This document shows positions 1 to 12,220 of a stretch of DNA of 64,000 nt, one piece after another. The first letter of the stretch is position 1. Every line of letters begins with the position of its first letter. A program made the translations under genes and the position numbers. The stretch is from Nostocoides_A vanveenii. Lineage in GTDB: Bacteria > Actinomycetota > Actinomycetes > Actinomycetales > Dermatophilaceae. The notes under the pieces were generated by a model, which saw only the letters and a list, made by a program, of their open reading frames with translations, was not told where the DNA came from and did not search any database. The DNA is taken from NCBI RefSeq assembly GCF_039531165.1, contig NZ_BAAAPN010000045.1, forward strand, positions 124,001 to 188,000. The letters are read 5' to 3'.

Positions 1-285
1 CAGCCGGTGCAGGACATCGCGACCGGCAAGGTCGAGGTGACCGCCCACAACCACGGTTTCGCCGTCGATGCGCCCCTCGGTGACCCGGTTCCCGCGCCGG
101 CGGACACGGCATACGGCCGGGTGCGGGTCAGTCACGTCTGCCTCAACGACGATGTCGTGGAAGGTCTGGAATGCCTTGACCTGCCAGCCTTTTCGGTGCA
201 ATACCACCCGGAGGCCGCGGCCGGTCCACACGATGCCGACTATCTCTTCGACCGGTTCGCGGCCCTGTTGGAAGGGGTGAAGTAG
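1..285 (+). CDS. carA: carbamoyl-phosphate synthase small subunit, C-terminal part
   Basis: This is the 3' end of carA; the start lies before the window. The small subunit is the glutamine amidotransferase that supplies ammonia to CarB for carbamoyl phosphate, the precursor of pyrimidines and arginine. Visible at the end is the class I amidotransferase triad region: FSVQYHPEAA contains the catalytic His and Glu, preceded by VTAHNHGFAVD. The nucleophilic Cys lies upstream of the window. The stop codon TAG sits one base before the GTG of carB, so the two are co-translated. Confidence 0.95.
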   Translation, partial: QPVQDIATGKVEVTAHNHGFAVDAPLGDPVPAPADTAYGRVRVSHVCLNDDVVEGLECLDLPAFSVQYHPEAAAGPHDADYLFDRFAALLEGVK

Positions 286-286
286 G

Positions 287-3588
<3,302 letters not shown>

Positions 3589-3592
<4 letters not shown>

Positions 3593-4467
3593 CGGCGACG
3601 CCGGTGCGGGACCGGGTCACCCGCGTCGATGCCGCCGTCCGCGCCAGTGAGCCGGCCGGCGACTACCGGCGGCTGACCCTGGTCGCACCCGAGATCGCCG
3701 TGCTTGCCACGCCGGGGCAGTTCGTCGCCCTGGCGATCGACGGCGCGGACTCGGCCCTGCTGCTGCGTCGGTCCTTCTCGATCCACCGGGTCTCGGCCGA
3801 TGCGGGCACGGTCGAGATCGTCGTCGCCGACGCCGGGCCGGGGACTCGGTGGATCACCCGGTTGCGCGCCGGGGGCGAGGTCAGTGTCGTCGGGCCGCTC
3901 GGCCGCGGCTTCACCTCGCCCTCCGCGCCTCGGCCGTGCATCCTCGTCGGGGGCGGCTACGGGTCCGCGCCGCTCTTCTGGCTGGCCGAAAGCCTTCGGG
4001 TCCAAGGCTGTTCGACTCACCTCATCCTGGGCGCGGCGACTGAGCGGCGGCTCTTTGGCGCCCGATCGGGAGCCGATTCGGTGGACGAGATGGTGGTGAT
4101 GACCGATGACGGGTCGGCGGGCGCGACCGGCCTCGTCACCCAGCCGCTGCCGGAGTTGCTGACCCGCACTCACGCCGAGCTCGTCTACGCCTGCGGGCCG
4201 ATGGGAATGCTGCGCGCGGCTACCGAGATCGCCGAGGCGCACGGGGCGCAGGCGCAGGTCGCCGTCGAGGAGGCCATGGCCTGCGGGGTCGGCGTCTGTA
4301 TGACGTGTGTTCTGCCGATCACCGGCGACGACGGCATCACTCGGATGAGCCGGTCCTGCCTCGACGGGCCGGTCTTCACCGGCACGGCCGTGCGGTGGGA
4401 CGTCATCGCGGACGGGCGGGTCGCCGTGCCCGCCGACTGCCTCGGGGCGCCGGCGGTGACGCCATGA
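3589..4467 (+). CDS. pyrK: dihydroorotate dehydrogenase electron transfer subunit
   Basis: 292 residues of the ferredoxin-reductase-like PyrK family. It passes electrons from the class 1B dihydroorotate dehydrogenase to NAD+ through FAD and a 2Fe-2S cluster. The flavin-binding RSFSIHR motif lies near residue 61 and a nucleotide-binding GGGYGSAPLF near 121. The cluster cysteines are in CGVGVCMTC (near 232-240) with a fourth in RSCLDG near 257. It overlaps carB by 4 nt at its GTG start and pyrD by 4 nt (ATGA) at its end. Its presence identifies the neighbouring PyrD as type 1B. Confidence 0.92.
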
Positions 4468-5426
4468 CCGAGGATCTGACCACCGTCGACCTGACGACCG
4501 ATCTGGGCGGCGTGACCTTGCCCAACCCGCTGATGACGGCGTCGGGCTGCGCCGCGAACGGCAAGGAGTTGCACCGCTTCTTCGACATCGCCGAGCTCGG
4601 TGCCTTCGTGACCAAGTCCGTCAAGGCCGAACCCCAATCCGGTCGCGGGACGCCGCGGATGGCGGAGACGCCCAGCGGCATGCTCAACTCGATCGGCCTC
4701 CAGGGTCCGGGTATCGAGGCCTTCGTGACCACCGACCTGCCCTGGTTGCAATCGGTCGGCGCCCGGGTGATCGTGTCGATCGCCGGCGAGAGCAGCGAGG
4801 AGTTCGCGCGCGTCGCCGAGCGGCTCGTGGCCGCGCCGGCCTTCGGCGCGGTCGCGGCGATCGAGGTCAACATCTCCTGCCCCAATGTCGCGCGCCGCGG
4901 CTTGGTGTATGCCTGCGATCCCGAGTCGTCGGCCACCGTGCTGCGGCTGGTCCGTGAGGTTGTCCCACGGGGAATTCCGTTGCTGGCCAAGGTGACTCCG
5001 GATGTCACCGACATCGTGGGCATCGCCGAAGCAGCACTCGCGGGAGGTGCCGACGGGCTGACGATGATCAACACGCTGCTCGGCATCGCCATCGACATCG
5101 ACCGGCAGCGCCCGCACCTGTTCGGCACGACCGGTGGCCTGTCCGGCCCGGCCGTCCGGCCGGTCGCGGTCCGGGCCATCTGGCAGACCCATGCCGCCAT
5201 GCGAGCGGGTCGCATCCCGTCCGCACCGATCGTCGGGGTCGGGGGAGTACGCTCCGGTCGGGACGCCCTGGAGTTGACGCTGGCCGGCGCGAGTGCCATC
5301 CAGGTCGGCACGGCCACCTTCAACGACCCGCTCGCCCCGGTGCGGGTCCTCGGCGAACTCGCCGGGCTCGTCGCCGACCGCGGCGCCCGCTATGCCGACC
5401 TCGTCGGTGCCGCCCACCCCATCTGA
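4464..5426 (+). CDS. pyrD: dihydroorotate dehydrogenase, class 1B catalytic subunit
   Basis: 320 residues. It oxidises dihydroorotate to orotate in the cytoplasm with FMN. The catalytic Cys of class 1 enzymes is visible in the NISCPNV motif (about residue 139), where class 2 enzymes carry Ser. The FMN/substrate Lys region TKSVKAEP and the phosphate-binding end VGVGGVRSGRDALE are present. I chose the ATG at 4464, which overlaps the pyrK stop; the frame is open farther upstream but that part lies inside pyrK. Class 1B works as a PyrD2-PyrK2 heterotetramer using NAD+. Confidence 0.93.
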   Translation: MTEDLTTVDLTTDLGGVTLPNPLMTASGCAANGKELHRFFDIAELGAFVTKSVKAEPQSGRGTPRMAETPSGMLNSIGLQGPGIEAFVTTDLPWLQSVGARVIVSIAGESSEEFARVAERLVAAPAFGAVAAIEVNISCPNVARRGLVYACDPESSATVLRLVREVVPRGIPLLAKVTPDVTDIVGIAEAALAGGADGLTMINTLLGIAIDIDRQRPHLFGTTGGLSGPAVRPVAVRAIWQTHAAMRAGRIPSAPIVGVGGVRSGRDALELTLAGASAIQVGTATFNDPLAPVRVLGELAGLVADRGARYADLVGAAHPI

Positions 5427-5439
5427 CAAAGGAGACCCG

Positions 5440-6267
5440 ATGAGCACCTTCGGCGCGCGCCTGCGCACGGCGATGGACACCTACGGGCCGCTATGCGTCG
5501 GCCTCGACCCGCACCCACAGATCCTGACCGACTGGGGGCTGCCGGTCTCGGCCGCGGGCGTTCGGCGGTTCGGCGAAATCTGCGTCGATGCCTTCGCCGG
5601 GCAGGTGGCCGTGGTCAAGCCCCAGTCGGCCTTTTTCGAGGAATATGGCAGCGACGGGATCGCTGCGCTCGAGGCCACCCTGGCGGCCTTCCGTGTCGCG
5701 GGCACCTTGACGATTCTCGACGTCAAGCGCGGCGACATCGGCTCGACGATGGCCGGGTATGCCCGGGCCTATCTGCGTGACGATGCGCCGCTCGCCGCCG
5801 ACGCGATCACGGTCAGCCCCTATCTCGGCTTTGGCTCCCTGGGGCCGGCCCTCGATCTGGCCGCCACCACCGGACGCGGCCTCTTCGTGCTCGCCCTGAC
5901 CTCCAACCCCGAGGGCGCAAGCGTCCAGCACGCCCGTATCGGGGGCGAAAGTGTCGCTGCCGCAATGGTTTCCGGAGCCGCCGCGGCGAACGCCGGGGCA
6001 GGGGAGAACGGCATACTCGGCAGTGTCGGCCTGGTCGTCGGGGCGACCGTGGGCAGCGCGCCGCGCGACCTGGGCATCGATCTGGCGGCAGCGAATGCGC
6101 CGATTCTGGCGCCCGGTTTCGGAGCTCAGGGCGCCGGCCTCGATGAGGCCCGAGAGGTCTTCGGCGCCGCCTTGCCCAATGTGCTCGCGGCCTCGAGCCG
6201 AGAGATTCTGGCCGCCGGTCCGCAGGTGGCTTCCCTTCGGGAGGCGGCACGGCGAACTCTTCACTAG
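5440..6267 (+). CDS. pyrF: orotidine 5'-phosphate decarboxylase (type 2)
   Basis: 275 residues. It decarboxylates OMP to UMP, the last step of the operon's pathway. The active-site motif LDVKRGDIGST lies near residue 93 and gives the Asp-Lys-Asp set. The protein is longer than the ~230-residue type 1 enzymes and fits the actinobacterial type 2 family. The start at 5440 follows an AAAGGAG ribosome binding site, 13 nt after the pyrD stop. A terminator-like hairpin follows at 6302-6326, which suggests this is the last gene of the pyr operon. Confidence 0.95.
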   Translation: MSTFGARLRTAMDTYGPLCVGLDPHPQILTDWGLPVSAAGVRRFGEICVDAFAGQVAVVKPQSAFFEEYGSDGIAALEATLAAFRVAGTLTILDVKRGDIGSTMAGYARAYLRDDAPLAADAITVSPYLGFGSLGPALDLAATTGRGLFVLALTSNPEGASVQHARIGGESVAAAMVSGAAAANAGAGENGILGSVGLVVGATVGSAPRDLGIDLAAANAPILAPGFGAQGAGLDEAREVFGAALPNVLAASSREILAAGPQVASLREAARRTLH

Positions 6268-6301
6268 GATGCGCTCACTGGCGCCCGCCAAGGCGCCGGG
6301 A

Positions 6302-6326
6302 GGCCCTCCACCGTCGGGGGGTCTTT
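6302..6326 (+). terminator. putative terminator after pyrF
   Basis: GGCCCTCC (6302-6309) can pair with GGGGGGTC (6316-6323), allowing two G-U pairs, with a 6-nt loop and followed by TTT. It lies between pyrF and mihF. Confidence 0.4.
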
Positions 6327-6349
6327 CCATGATTGAGAGGAGTATGAGC

Positions 6350-6667
6350 GTGGCACTCCCCCCGCTCACACCCGAGCAGCGCGCCGCCGCTCTCGAGAAG
6401 GCTGCCATCGCCCGTCAGGAGCGGGCCGCGGTCAAGAACCGGTTGAAACACGCCAGCGGGTCGATCGCTTCGGTGATTGACGAAGGCAAGACCAATGACG
6501 TCATCGGCAAGATGCGCGTCTCCGCTCTCCTTGAGTCGATGCCGGGCGTCGGCAAGATCCGGGCCGCCGCGATCATGGACGAACTCGGCATCTCGCCGAG
6601 CCGTCGGGTGCGCGGGCTCGGCGCCAACCAGGCCGCCGCGCTCCTCGAGCGCTTTCCCGCCAAGTAA
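6350..6667 (+). CDS. mihF: integration host factor, actinobacterial type
   Basis: 105 residues. This is the small DNA-binding nucleoid protein of actinobacteria (mIHF/sIHF), unrelated to enterobacterial IHF, which binds DNA through a helix-two-turn-helix (SALLESMPGVGKIRAAAIMDELGI). Three in-frame starts exist: ATG 6329, ATG 6344 and GTG 6350. I chose GTG 6350 because AGGAG ends 7 nt before it and because mycobacterial mIHF begins in the same way (VALPxLTxEQRAAALEKA). The location directly upstream of gmk is conserved in actinobacteria. Confidence 0.93.
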   Translation: MALPPLTPEQRAAALEKAAIARQERAAVKNRLKHASGSIASVIDEGKTNDVIGKMRVSALLESMPGVGKIRAAAIMDELGISPSRRVRGLGANQAAALLERFPAK

Positions 6668-6670
6668 CCT
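6665..6670 (+). promoter_or_regulatory. -10 box for leaderless gmk
   Basis: TAACCT followed by 7 nt and then the ATG of gmk. It overlaps the mihF stop codon. The distance predicts transcription starting at the start codon. Confidence 0.45.
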
Positions 6671-6677
6671 CGGTTGT

Positions 6678-7229
6678 ATGGCTGCGGGTCGGTTGACAGT
6701 TCTCGCCGGCCCGACCGCGGTCGGGAAGGGGAGCGTTTCGGCATACGTCCGGGAGCACTTCCCCAAGGTGTGGCTCTCGGTGTCCGTGACGACACGGCCG
6801 CCGAGGCCCACCGAGGTCGACGGCATCCACTATCGGTTCATCGATGACGCGACCTTCGAACGGATGCGTGCCGACGGCGACCTACTCGAATGGGCCGTCG
6901 TCCACGGCCGGGCCAAGTACGGCACGCCGCGCGGCCCGGTGATCGAGGCCATCGCCGCCGGGCTCTCCCCGCTGCTGGAAATCGACCTACAGGGCGCGCG
7001 ACAGGTACGCGAATCGATGCCCGAGGCGCTCTTCGTCTTCCTCGACCCGCCCAGTTGGGACGAACTCGTGCGCCGCCTGATCGGCCGAGGCACCGAGAGT
7101 CGGGACGAGCGCGAGGCCAGGCTGGCCACCGCGCGCGTCGAACTTGCGGCAGCGGACGAGTTCGACGTGCGCATCGTCAACGACGATGTCCAGCGCGCCG
7201 CCGAGGAACTCGTATCATTGATGGGATAA
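6678..7229 (+). CDS. gmk: guanylate kinase
   Basis: 183 residues. It phosphorylates GMP to GDP with ATP. The P-loop GPTAVGKG spans residues ~11-18 (Thr-Ala where many family members have Ser-Gly). The GMP-binding region SVSVTTRPPRPTEVDGIHY is present, as is the lid region RGTESRDEREARL. The frame is open upstream through mihF. The ATG at 6678 begins 10 nt after the mihF stop and fits both the family length and a leaderless promoter box at 6665. Confidence 0.95.
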   Translation: MAAGRLTVLAGPTAVGKGSVSAYVREHFPKVWLSVSVTTRPPRPTEVDGIHYRFIDDATFERMRADGDLLEWAVVHGRAKYGTPRGPVIEAIAAGLSPLLEIDLQGARQVRESMPEALFVFLDPPSWDELVRRLIGRGTESRDEREARLATARVELAAADEFDVRIVNDDVQRAAEELVSLMG

Positions 7230-7263
7230 CCCCCGAAACCCTTCGCACATCGAGGCTGCCTAC

Positions 7264-7530
7264 GTGTCTGGAACCCTGCCCAACCCCATCGGCATCACGA
7301 GCCCGCCGATCGATGACCTGCTGCTGCACGCCGCCGACAGCAAGTACGCCCTGGTGCTCTACTCCGCCAAGCGTGCGCGTCAGATCAACGCCTACTACTC
7401 CCAGCTCCAGGAAGGCCTGCTGGAGTATGTCGGCCCGCTCGTCGAGTCGCAGATGCACGAGAAGCCGCTCTCGATCGCGCTGCGCGAGATCAACGAGAGT
7501 CTGCTGACCTCCGAGCCCACCGAGGTCTGA
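7264..7530 (+). CDS. rpoZ: RNA polymerase omega subunit
   Basis: 88 residues. The omega subunit aids assembly of the beta' subunit into RNA polymerase. The conserved core is visible: ITSPPIDDLLLHAADSKYAL near the N-terminus and YSAKRARQINAYYSQL. The GTG start at 7264 has GAGG 8 nt upstream. The order gmk-rpoZ-coaBC-metK-priA is typical of actinobacteria and supports the call. The tail EKPLSIALREINESLL matches the family end, so the gene looks complete. Confidence 0.95.
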   Translation: MSGTLPNPIGITSPPIDDLLLHAADSKYALVLYSAKRARQINAYYSQLQEGLLEYVGPLVESQMHEKPLSIALREINESLLTSEPTEV

Positions 7531-7547
7531 ACGCGATCGGGCGAGCA

Positions 7548-8801
7548 ATGAAGGTCGTCCTCGGCGTCTCCGGCGGCATCGCCGCCTACAAGGCCGCACT
7601 CTTGCTGCGGCTGTTCACCGAATCCGGTCACGACGTAACGGTCGTGCCTACCAGCGCCGCCCTGGAATTCGTCGGCGCGCCCACGTGGGCCGCCTTGTCG
7701 GGCAAGCCGGTGCAGACCGACGTCTGGACCAATGTCAGCGCCGTGCCGCACGTGCGCCTCGGCCAGCAGGCCGATCTGGTCGTCATCGCGCCGGCGACCG
7801 CCGACCTGCTCGCGCGGGCGGCCGCCGGCCTGGCCGACGACCTGCTCACCGCGACCCTCCTCACCGCCCGGTGCCCGGTGGTCTTCGCCCCGGCCATGCA
7901 CACCGAGATGTGGGACCACCCGGCGACCCAGGCCAATGTCGACCTGCTGATCCAGCGCGGCTGCCATGTCATCCCGCCGGCCGCGGGCCGCCTCACCGGC
8001 GCCGACACCGGCCCGGGGCGGCTGCCCGAGCCCGAGGACATCTTTGCCGTATGCCGGCGCCTGCTCACCGAGCACCGTGGCCCGGTTCGCGGGGCTGCCG
8101 AGCCCTCCCGTGCCGGCGACTACGCCGGCCGCCGGGTGCTGATCACGGCCGGCGGGACGCGCGAGCCCTTGGACCCCGTGCGCTTCCTCGGCAATCGCAG
8201 CTCCGGCAAGCAGGGCTACGCCCTGGCCGCACGAGCCGCGGCTCGCGGCGCGTCGGTCCGGCTGATCAGCGCCAATGCCGACCTCAGCGCCGCGCCCGGA
8301 GTGGACGTGATCCGCGTCGGATCCGCGCTGGAGATGCAGGAGGCGATCCGCGGGCATACCGACTGGGCGGATGTGATCGTCATGGCAGCGGCAGTGGCCG
8401 ACTATCGGCCCGCGGTCTATGCCGAGAGCAAGATGAAGAAGACGCACGCCCCCGGGACCGAGAACGACGCGCCCACCATCACCTTGGTGCGTAACCCGGA
8501 CATCCTTGCGGGGTTGGTCGCCGACCGCGGCGCCGCGACGTCGCCGGTGATCGTCGGCTTCGCCGCCGAGACCGGGGAGCCGGGACGCTCGGTGCACGAA
8601 CTCGGCCGCGAGAAGCTGGCCCGCAAGGGCTGCGACCTGCTGGTCGTCAACGAGGTCGGGGTGGACGTCACCTTCGGCCGCGACGAGAACACCGTGCACA
8701 TCCTGCGCCAGGACGGCGGTCCGCCGATCGACGCTGGCCCCGCACGCAAAGAGATCATCGCGGACGCCGTCCTCGATGCCGCCCGCGACCTGCTGGTCTA
8801 G
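7548..8801 (+). CDS. coaBC: bifunctional phosphopantothenoylcysteine decarboxylase / phosphopantothenate-cysteine ligase
   Basis: 417 residues. It performs two coenzyme A steps: CTP-dependent coupling of cysteine to 4'-phosphopantothenate, then FMN-dependent decarboxylation. The N-terminal flavoprotein CoaC half (about 1-180) shows GVSGGIAAYKA, the segment SAVPHVRLGQQADLVVIAPA with the likely catalytic His, and APAMHTEMW. The CoaB half begins near 196 with ITAGGTREPLDPVRFLGN and contains the SKMKK lysines. The start ATG lies 17 nt after rpoZ, and the length is normal for the fusion. Confidence 0.95.
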   Translation: MKVVLGVSGGIAAYKAALLLRLFTESGHDVTVVPTSAALEFVGAPTWAALSGKPVQTDVWTNVSAVPHVRLGQQADLVVIAPATADLLARAAAGLADDLLTATLLTARCPVVFAPAMHTEMWDHPATQANVDLLIQRGCHVIPPAAGRLTGADTGPGRLPEPEDIFAVCRRLLTEHRGPVRGAAEPSRAGDYAGRRVLITAGGTREPLDPVRFLGNRSSGKQGYALAARAAARGASVRLISANADLSAAPGVDVIRVGSALEMQEAIRGHTDWADVIVMAAAVADYRPAVYAESKMKKTHAPGTENDAPTITLVRNPDILAGLVADRGAATSPVIVGFAAETGEPGRSVHELGREKLARKGCDLLVVNEVGVDVTFGRDENTVHILRQDGGPPIDAGPARKEIIADAVLDAARDLLV

Positions 8802-8850
8802 CGCCCACGCCGGTTCTGGACAGCCTGCGGGCCGGTGGCGCCGCGAGCAT

Positions 8851-8856
8851 TAGAAT
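8851..8856 (+). promoter_or_regulatory. -10 box for metK
   Basis: TAGAAT lies about 60 nt upstream of the metK GTG in the coaBC-metK gap. No convincing -35 was seen. No SAM riboswitch fold was recognised in this leader. Confidence 0.35.
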
Positions 8857-8916
8857 CCATGCCGTTCGTGCCTTCGCAGGGTGCACCCCATTCCCGGTTT
8901 TGAGGAGTTTTCGCGC

Positions 8917-10137
8917 GTGTCCGCTCGTCTGTTCACTTCGGAGTCCGTCACCGAAGGCCACCCGGACAAGATCTGCGACCAGATCTCCGACACCATCCTC
9001 GACGCCATGCTCGAGCAGGACCCGGGCAGCCGGGTCGCCGTCGAGACGATGGTCACTACCGGACTGGTGCACGTCGCGGGTGAAGTCACCACCGAGGCCT
9101 ACGTCGAGATTCCGCGCCTGGTGCGCGAGCGTGTCCGTCAGATCGGCTACGACAGCTCCACCAAGGGCTTCGACGGCGGCTCCTGTGGCGTCTCGATCTC
9201 GATCGGGCAGCAGAGCCCCGATATCGCCCAGGGCGTGGACTCGGCCTACGAGGCGCGGACCGGGACCATCGACGCGCTGGACAAGCAGGGCGCCGGCGAC
9301 CAGGGCCTGATGTTCGGGTATGCCTGCCAGGACACCGCCGAGTTGATGCCCCTGCCGATCTATCTTGCGCACCGGCTCGCCGAGCGCCTGACCGCGGTCC
9401 GCAAGGACAGCACGGTCGCCTACCTGCGCCCCGACGGCAAGACCCAGGTGACCATCGAATACGACGGTGACAAGGCCGTGCGGCTGGACACCGTGGTCGT
9501 CTCGACGCAGCATGCGGACGGGATCTCCCTGGACGACCTGCTGGCGCCGGACATCGAGCAGCAGGTCATCGCGCCCGTGCTCGCCGAACTCGCCGAGGCC
9601 GGCAACACCTTGGACATCAGCGGCTACCGGACCCTGATCAACCCCACCGGCAAGTTCGTCATCGGTGGCCCGATGGGCGACGCGGGCCTGACCGGTCGCA
9701 AGATCATCGTCGACACCTACGGCGGCATGGCACGGCACGGTGGCGGCGCCTTCTCGGGCAAGGACCCCTCGAAGGTCGACCGCTCCGCTGCGTATGCCAT
9801 GCGTTGGGTCGCCAAGAATGTCGTCGCTGCCGGCCTGGCCGGCCGCTGCGAGGTCCAGGTGGCGTATGCCATCGGCAAGGCCCAGCCGGTCGGCCTCTAT
9901 GTCGAGACCTTCGGCACCGAGACCGCGCCGATCGACGCGATCCGGAATGCCATCACCACGGTCTTCGACCTGCGGCCCGCGGCCATCGTCCACGATCTCG
10001 ACCTGCTGCGGCCGATCTATGTGCCGACCGCGGCCTATGGGCACTTCGGCCGCACGAGCGCCGAGGGCGTCGAGAACGCCTTCACCTGGGAGCGCACCGA
10101 CCGCGTCGAGGAACTGCGCCGCGCGCTCGCAGGCTGA
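8917..10137 (+). CDS. metK: S-adenosylmethionine synthetase
   Basis: 406 residues. It makes SAM from methionine and ATP. The three-domain family signature is clear: FTSESVTEGHPDKICDQISD at the N-terminus, the hexapeptide-like GAGDQGLMFGYAC near 126, and GGGAFSGKDPSKVDRSAAY near 277. I chose GTG 8917, which lies 9 nt after TGAGGAG; an in-frame GTG at 8881 precedes that ribosome binding site. The gene lies between coaBC and priA. The length and motifs are those of an active enzyme. Confidence 0.96.
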   Translation: MSARLFTSESVTEGHPDKICDQISDTILDAMLEQDPGSRVAVETMVTTGLVHVAGEVTTEAYVEIPRLVRERVRQIGYDSSTKGFDGGSCGVSISIGQQSPDIAQGVDSAYEARTGTIDALDKQGAGDQGLMFGYACQDTAELMPLPIYLAHRLAERLTAVRKDSTVAYLRPDGKTQVTIEYDGDKAVRLDTVVVSTQHADGISLDDLLAPDIEQQVIAPVLAELAEAGNTLDISGYRTLINPTGKFVIGGPMGDAGLTGRKIIVDTYGGMARHGGGAFSGKDPSKVDRSAAYAMRWVAKNVVAAGLAGRCEVQVAYAIGKAQPVGLYVETFGTETAPIDAIRNAITTVFDLRPAAIVHDLDLLRPIYVPTAAYGHFGRTSAEGVENAFTWERTDRVEELRRALAG

Positions 10138-10175
10138 CCCGCTCGGGTCCGGCCGTCGCTGTCGGAGCGCGCGGG

Positions 10176-10181
10176 TAGCGT
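10176..10181 (+). promoter_or_regulatory. -10 box for leaderless priA
   Basis: TAGCGT followed by 7 nt and the ATG of priA, with no ribosome binding site between them. This is consistent with a leaderless transcript. Confidence 0.4.
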
Positions 10182-10188
10182 TCGACGC

Positions 10189-12201
10189 ATGACGGTGACG
10201 GACGCGACCGCCTCGGGTGCCCAGGCACCCGAGGTCTCGCTGCCGGTTGCCCTCGTGGTGGTGGACACCGGTCTTCCACACCTGGATCGCCCTTTCGAGT
10301 ATGCCGTTCCGCAGGCCCTGAGCGACGCGGCCCAGCCGGGCGTGCGCGTCAAGGTGCGCTTTGCCGGGCAGGACCTGCCGGGCTATGTCGTCGAGCGGCG
10401 GGCTCGGGCGGAGCACACCGGCCGGCTGGCACCGATCCGCAGTGTGGTTTCCGAGGAGCAGGTGCTCCGTCCGGCCATCCTGCGGCTCGCCGAGGAACTC
10501 GCCGAGGCGTATGCCGCCACCGTTGGCGACGTGCTCCGGCTCGCCATCCCGCCTAGGCACGCCCGCGCCGAGCGTGCCCTACCGATGGCGGCCCCCGACG
10601 GGGCGGACTTCACCCTCTCGACGGACCCAGCCGCGTGGTCGGCCTACCCGGCAGGTCAGGCCCTGCTCCGGCGGCTGATCGAGGGGGATGCGCCCGCCGC
10701 GGCCTGGTGCGCGGCGCCGGGTGCCGTCGGGCCGGAAGAGGACTGGCCGGCGGCGATTGCCGAAGCCGTGGGGCTGACCCTGCTCGGTGGCCGCGGGAGC
10801 CTCGTCGTCGTGCCCGATCACCGCGACGTCGAGCGAGTCGACGCGGCGCTGGTGCGGGTGCTGGGTCCCGGTCAGCACGTGCGGCTGACCGCCGATCAAG
10901 GCCCACAGGCGCGCTACACCTCGTGGCTGCGGGTGCTTCGCGGGCACGTGCCGGTGGCGATCGGGACCCGCGCGGCGGCATACGCACCCGTTGACCGGCT
11001 CGGGCTGATCGTCGTCTGGGACGACGGGGATGACCTGCACGAGGAGCCACGCGCACCCTATGTGCACAGCGCCGACGTCGCGCGGCGGCGGGCGGCGATC
11101 GAAGGTGCCGCGCTGATCCTGGGTGGGTTCGGCCGCAGCGTCCGCAGCCAGGCGCTCGTAGAGTCAGGCGCGGTGCGCTCGGTCACCGTCACCCGGGCGT
11201 ATGCCCGTGACCACGCGCCCGCTGCCACGGTGGCCGGCGAGAGTGACACCGAGCAGGAGCGCGACGCGGGCGCCCGGTCGGCCCGCCTCCCCACACCGGC
11301 GTGGCGGGCGGCAAAGGAGGCGCTGGCCAGTGGGCCGGTGTTGATCCAGGTGCCGCGGCGGGGCTATGTGCCGTCGCTGGCCTGTCGCACGTGCCGGGCG
11401 CGGGCGCGCTGTCCCAACTGCCAGGGTCCGCTGAAACTCGATGCCGCGCAGGCGTTTCCGTCGTGCGGCTGGTGCTCGCGACAAGCGCCGGGTTGGGTTT
11501 GCCCGGTGTGCGAGGGCACCCAGGTGCGCTCCCTGGTGATCGGCGCTCGGCGCACGGCGGAAGAATTGGGGCGCGCCTTCCCCGGGTTCGCCGTGCTGAC
11601 CTCGGGGGCCGGCACAGTGCTCAGCCGGGTGCCCGGGCGGCCGGCGCTGGTGATCGCCACGCCCGGCGCCGAGCCGGTCGCTGACGGTGGCTATGCCGCG
11701 GCGCTGCTGTTGGACGCCTGGGCGCTGCTCGACCGGCCCTCGCTGGATGCCCAGCCCGAGACCTTGAGACGCTGGCTCGCCGCGGCCGCACTGGTGCGTG
11801 GCCGATCCCTCGGTGGTGTCGTCGTGGTGTGTGGTGCACCGCCGGACGGGGCCGCGCCGGCGGTGGATGCCTTGATCCGGTGGGATCCGGTTTGGTTGGC
11901 GCGGAACGAGTTGACGGCCCGGGCGGAGCTCGGCCTGCCGCCCGTGGCGGTCTTCGCCGAGGCAACCGGGGATCGCAAGACGCTGGCCGAGATCGCTCAG
12001 CGGGCCGGGATAGCTTCTGGGGCAACGGCATTCGGGCCGCTGGCGCTCCCCAGTGGGGACAGCCACCGGTTGTTGCTGCGCACGACGACCGAGGCCGCGC
12101 CCGGGCTGAGTGGCGAGTTGCGCGCCATCCGGGCCGAACGCAGCGCCCGCAAGGTGGCCGAGCCGCTCCGGATCCGGATGCACGTCGACGACCCGGATTG
12201 A
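10189..12201 (+). CDS. priA: primosomal protein N' (PriA-like, helicase motifs absent)
   Basis: 670 residues. PriA restarts stalled replication forks. The N-terminal DNA-binding domain (VVVDTGLPHLDRPFEYAVP) and the zinc-binding cysteine cluster (CRTCRARARCPNCQG through CPVCEGT, about residues 398-446) are present. I see no Walker A GxGKT and no DExH motif, which is the known state of actinobacterial PriA, annotated as probable replication restart protein. It is therefore unlikely to be an ATP-driven helicase. It lies between metK and a convergent GNAT gene. Confidence 0.88.
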   Translation: MTVTDATASGAQAPEVSLPVALVVVDTGLPHLDRPFEYAVPQALSDAAQPGVRVKVRFAGQDLPGYVVERRARAEHTGRLAPIRSVVSEEQVLRPAILRLAEELAEAYAATVGDVLRLAIPPRHARAERALPMAAPDGADFTLSTDPAAWSAYPAGQALLRRLIEGDAPAAAWCAAPGAVGPEEDWPAAIAEAVGLTLLGGRGSLVVVPDHRDVERVDAALVRVLGPGQHVRLTADQGPQARYTSWLRVLRGHVPVAIGTRAAAYAPVDRLGLIVVWDDGDDLHEEPRAPYVHSADVARRRAAIEGAALILGGFGRSVRSQALVESGAVRSVTVTRAYARDHAPAATVAGESDTEQERDAGARSARLPTPAWRAAKEALASGPVLIQVPRRGYVPSLACRTCRARARCPNCQGPLKLDAAQAFPSCGWCSRQAPGWVCPVCEGTQVRSLVIGARRTAEELGRAFPGFAVLTSGAGTVLSRVPGRPALVIATPGAEPVADGGYAAALLLDAWALLDRPSLDAQPETLRRWLAAAALVRGRSLGGVVVVCGAPPDGAAPAVDALIRWDPVWLARNELTARAELGLPPVAVFAEATGDRKTLAEIAQRAGIASGATAFGPLALPSGDSHRLLLRTTTEAAPGLSGELRAIRAERSARKVAEPLRIRMHVDDPD

Positions 12202-12220
12202 TCCGGGCCGGCCGCAGAGC

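Noticed and set aside
8802..8916. Possible SAM riboswitch upstream of metK
   Set aside because: The 115-nt leader lacks the conserved SAM-I, SAM-II or SAM-IV cores that I could recognise.
12209..12216. GGCCGGCC palindrome between priA and the GNAT gene as a terminator
   Set aside because: It is too short and lacks a loop; common by chance at this base composition.
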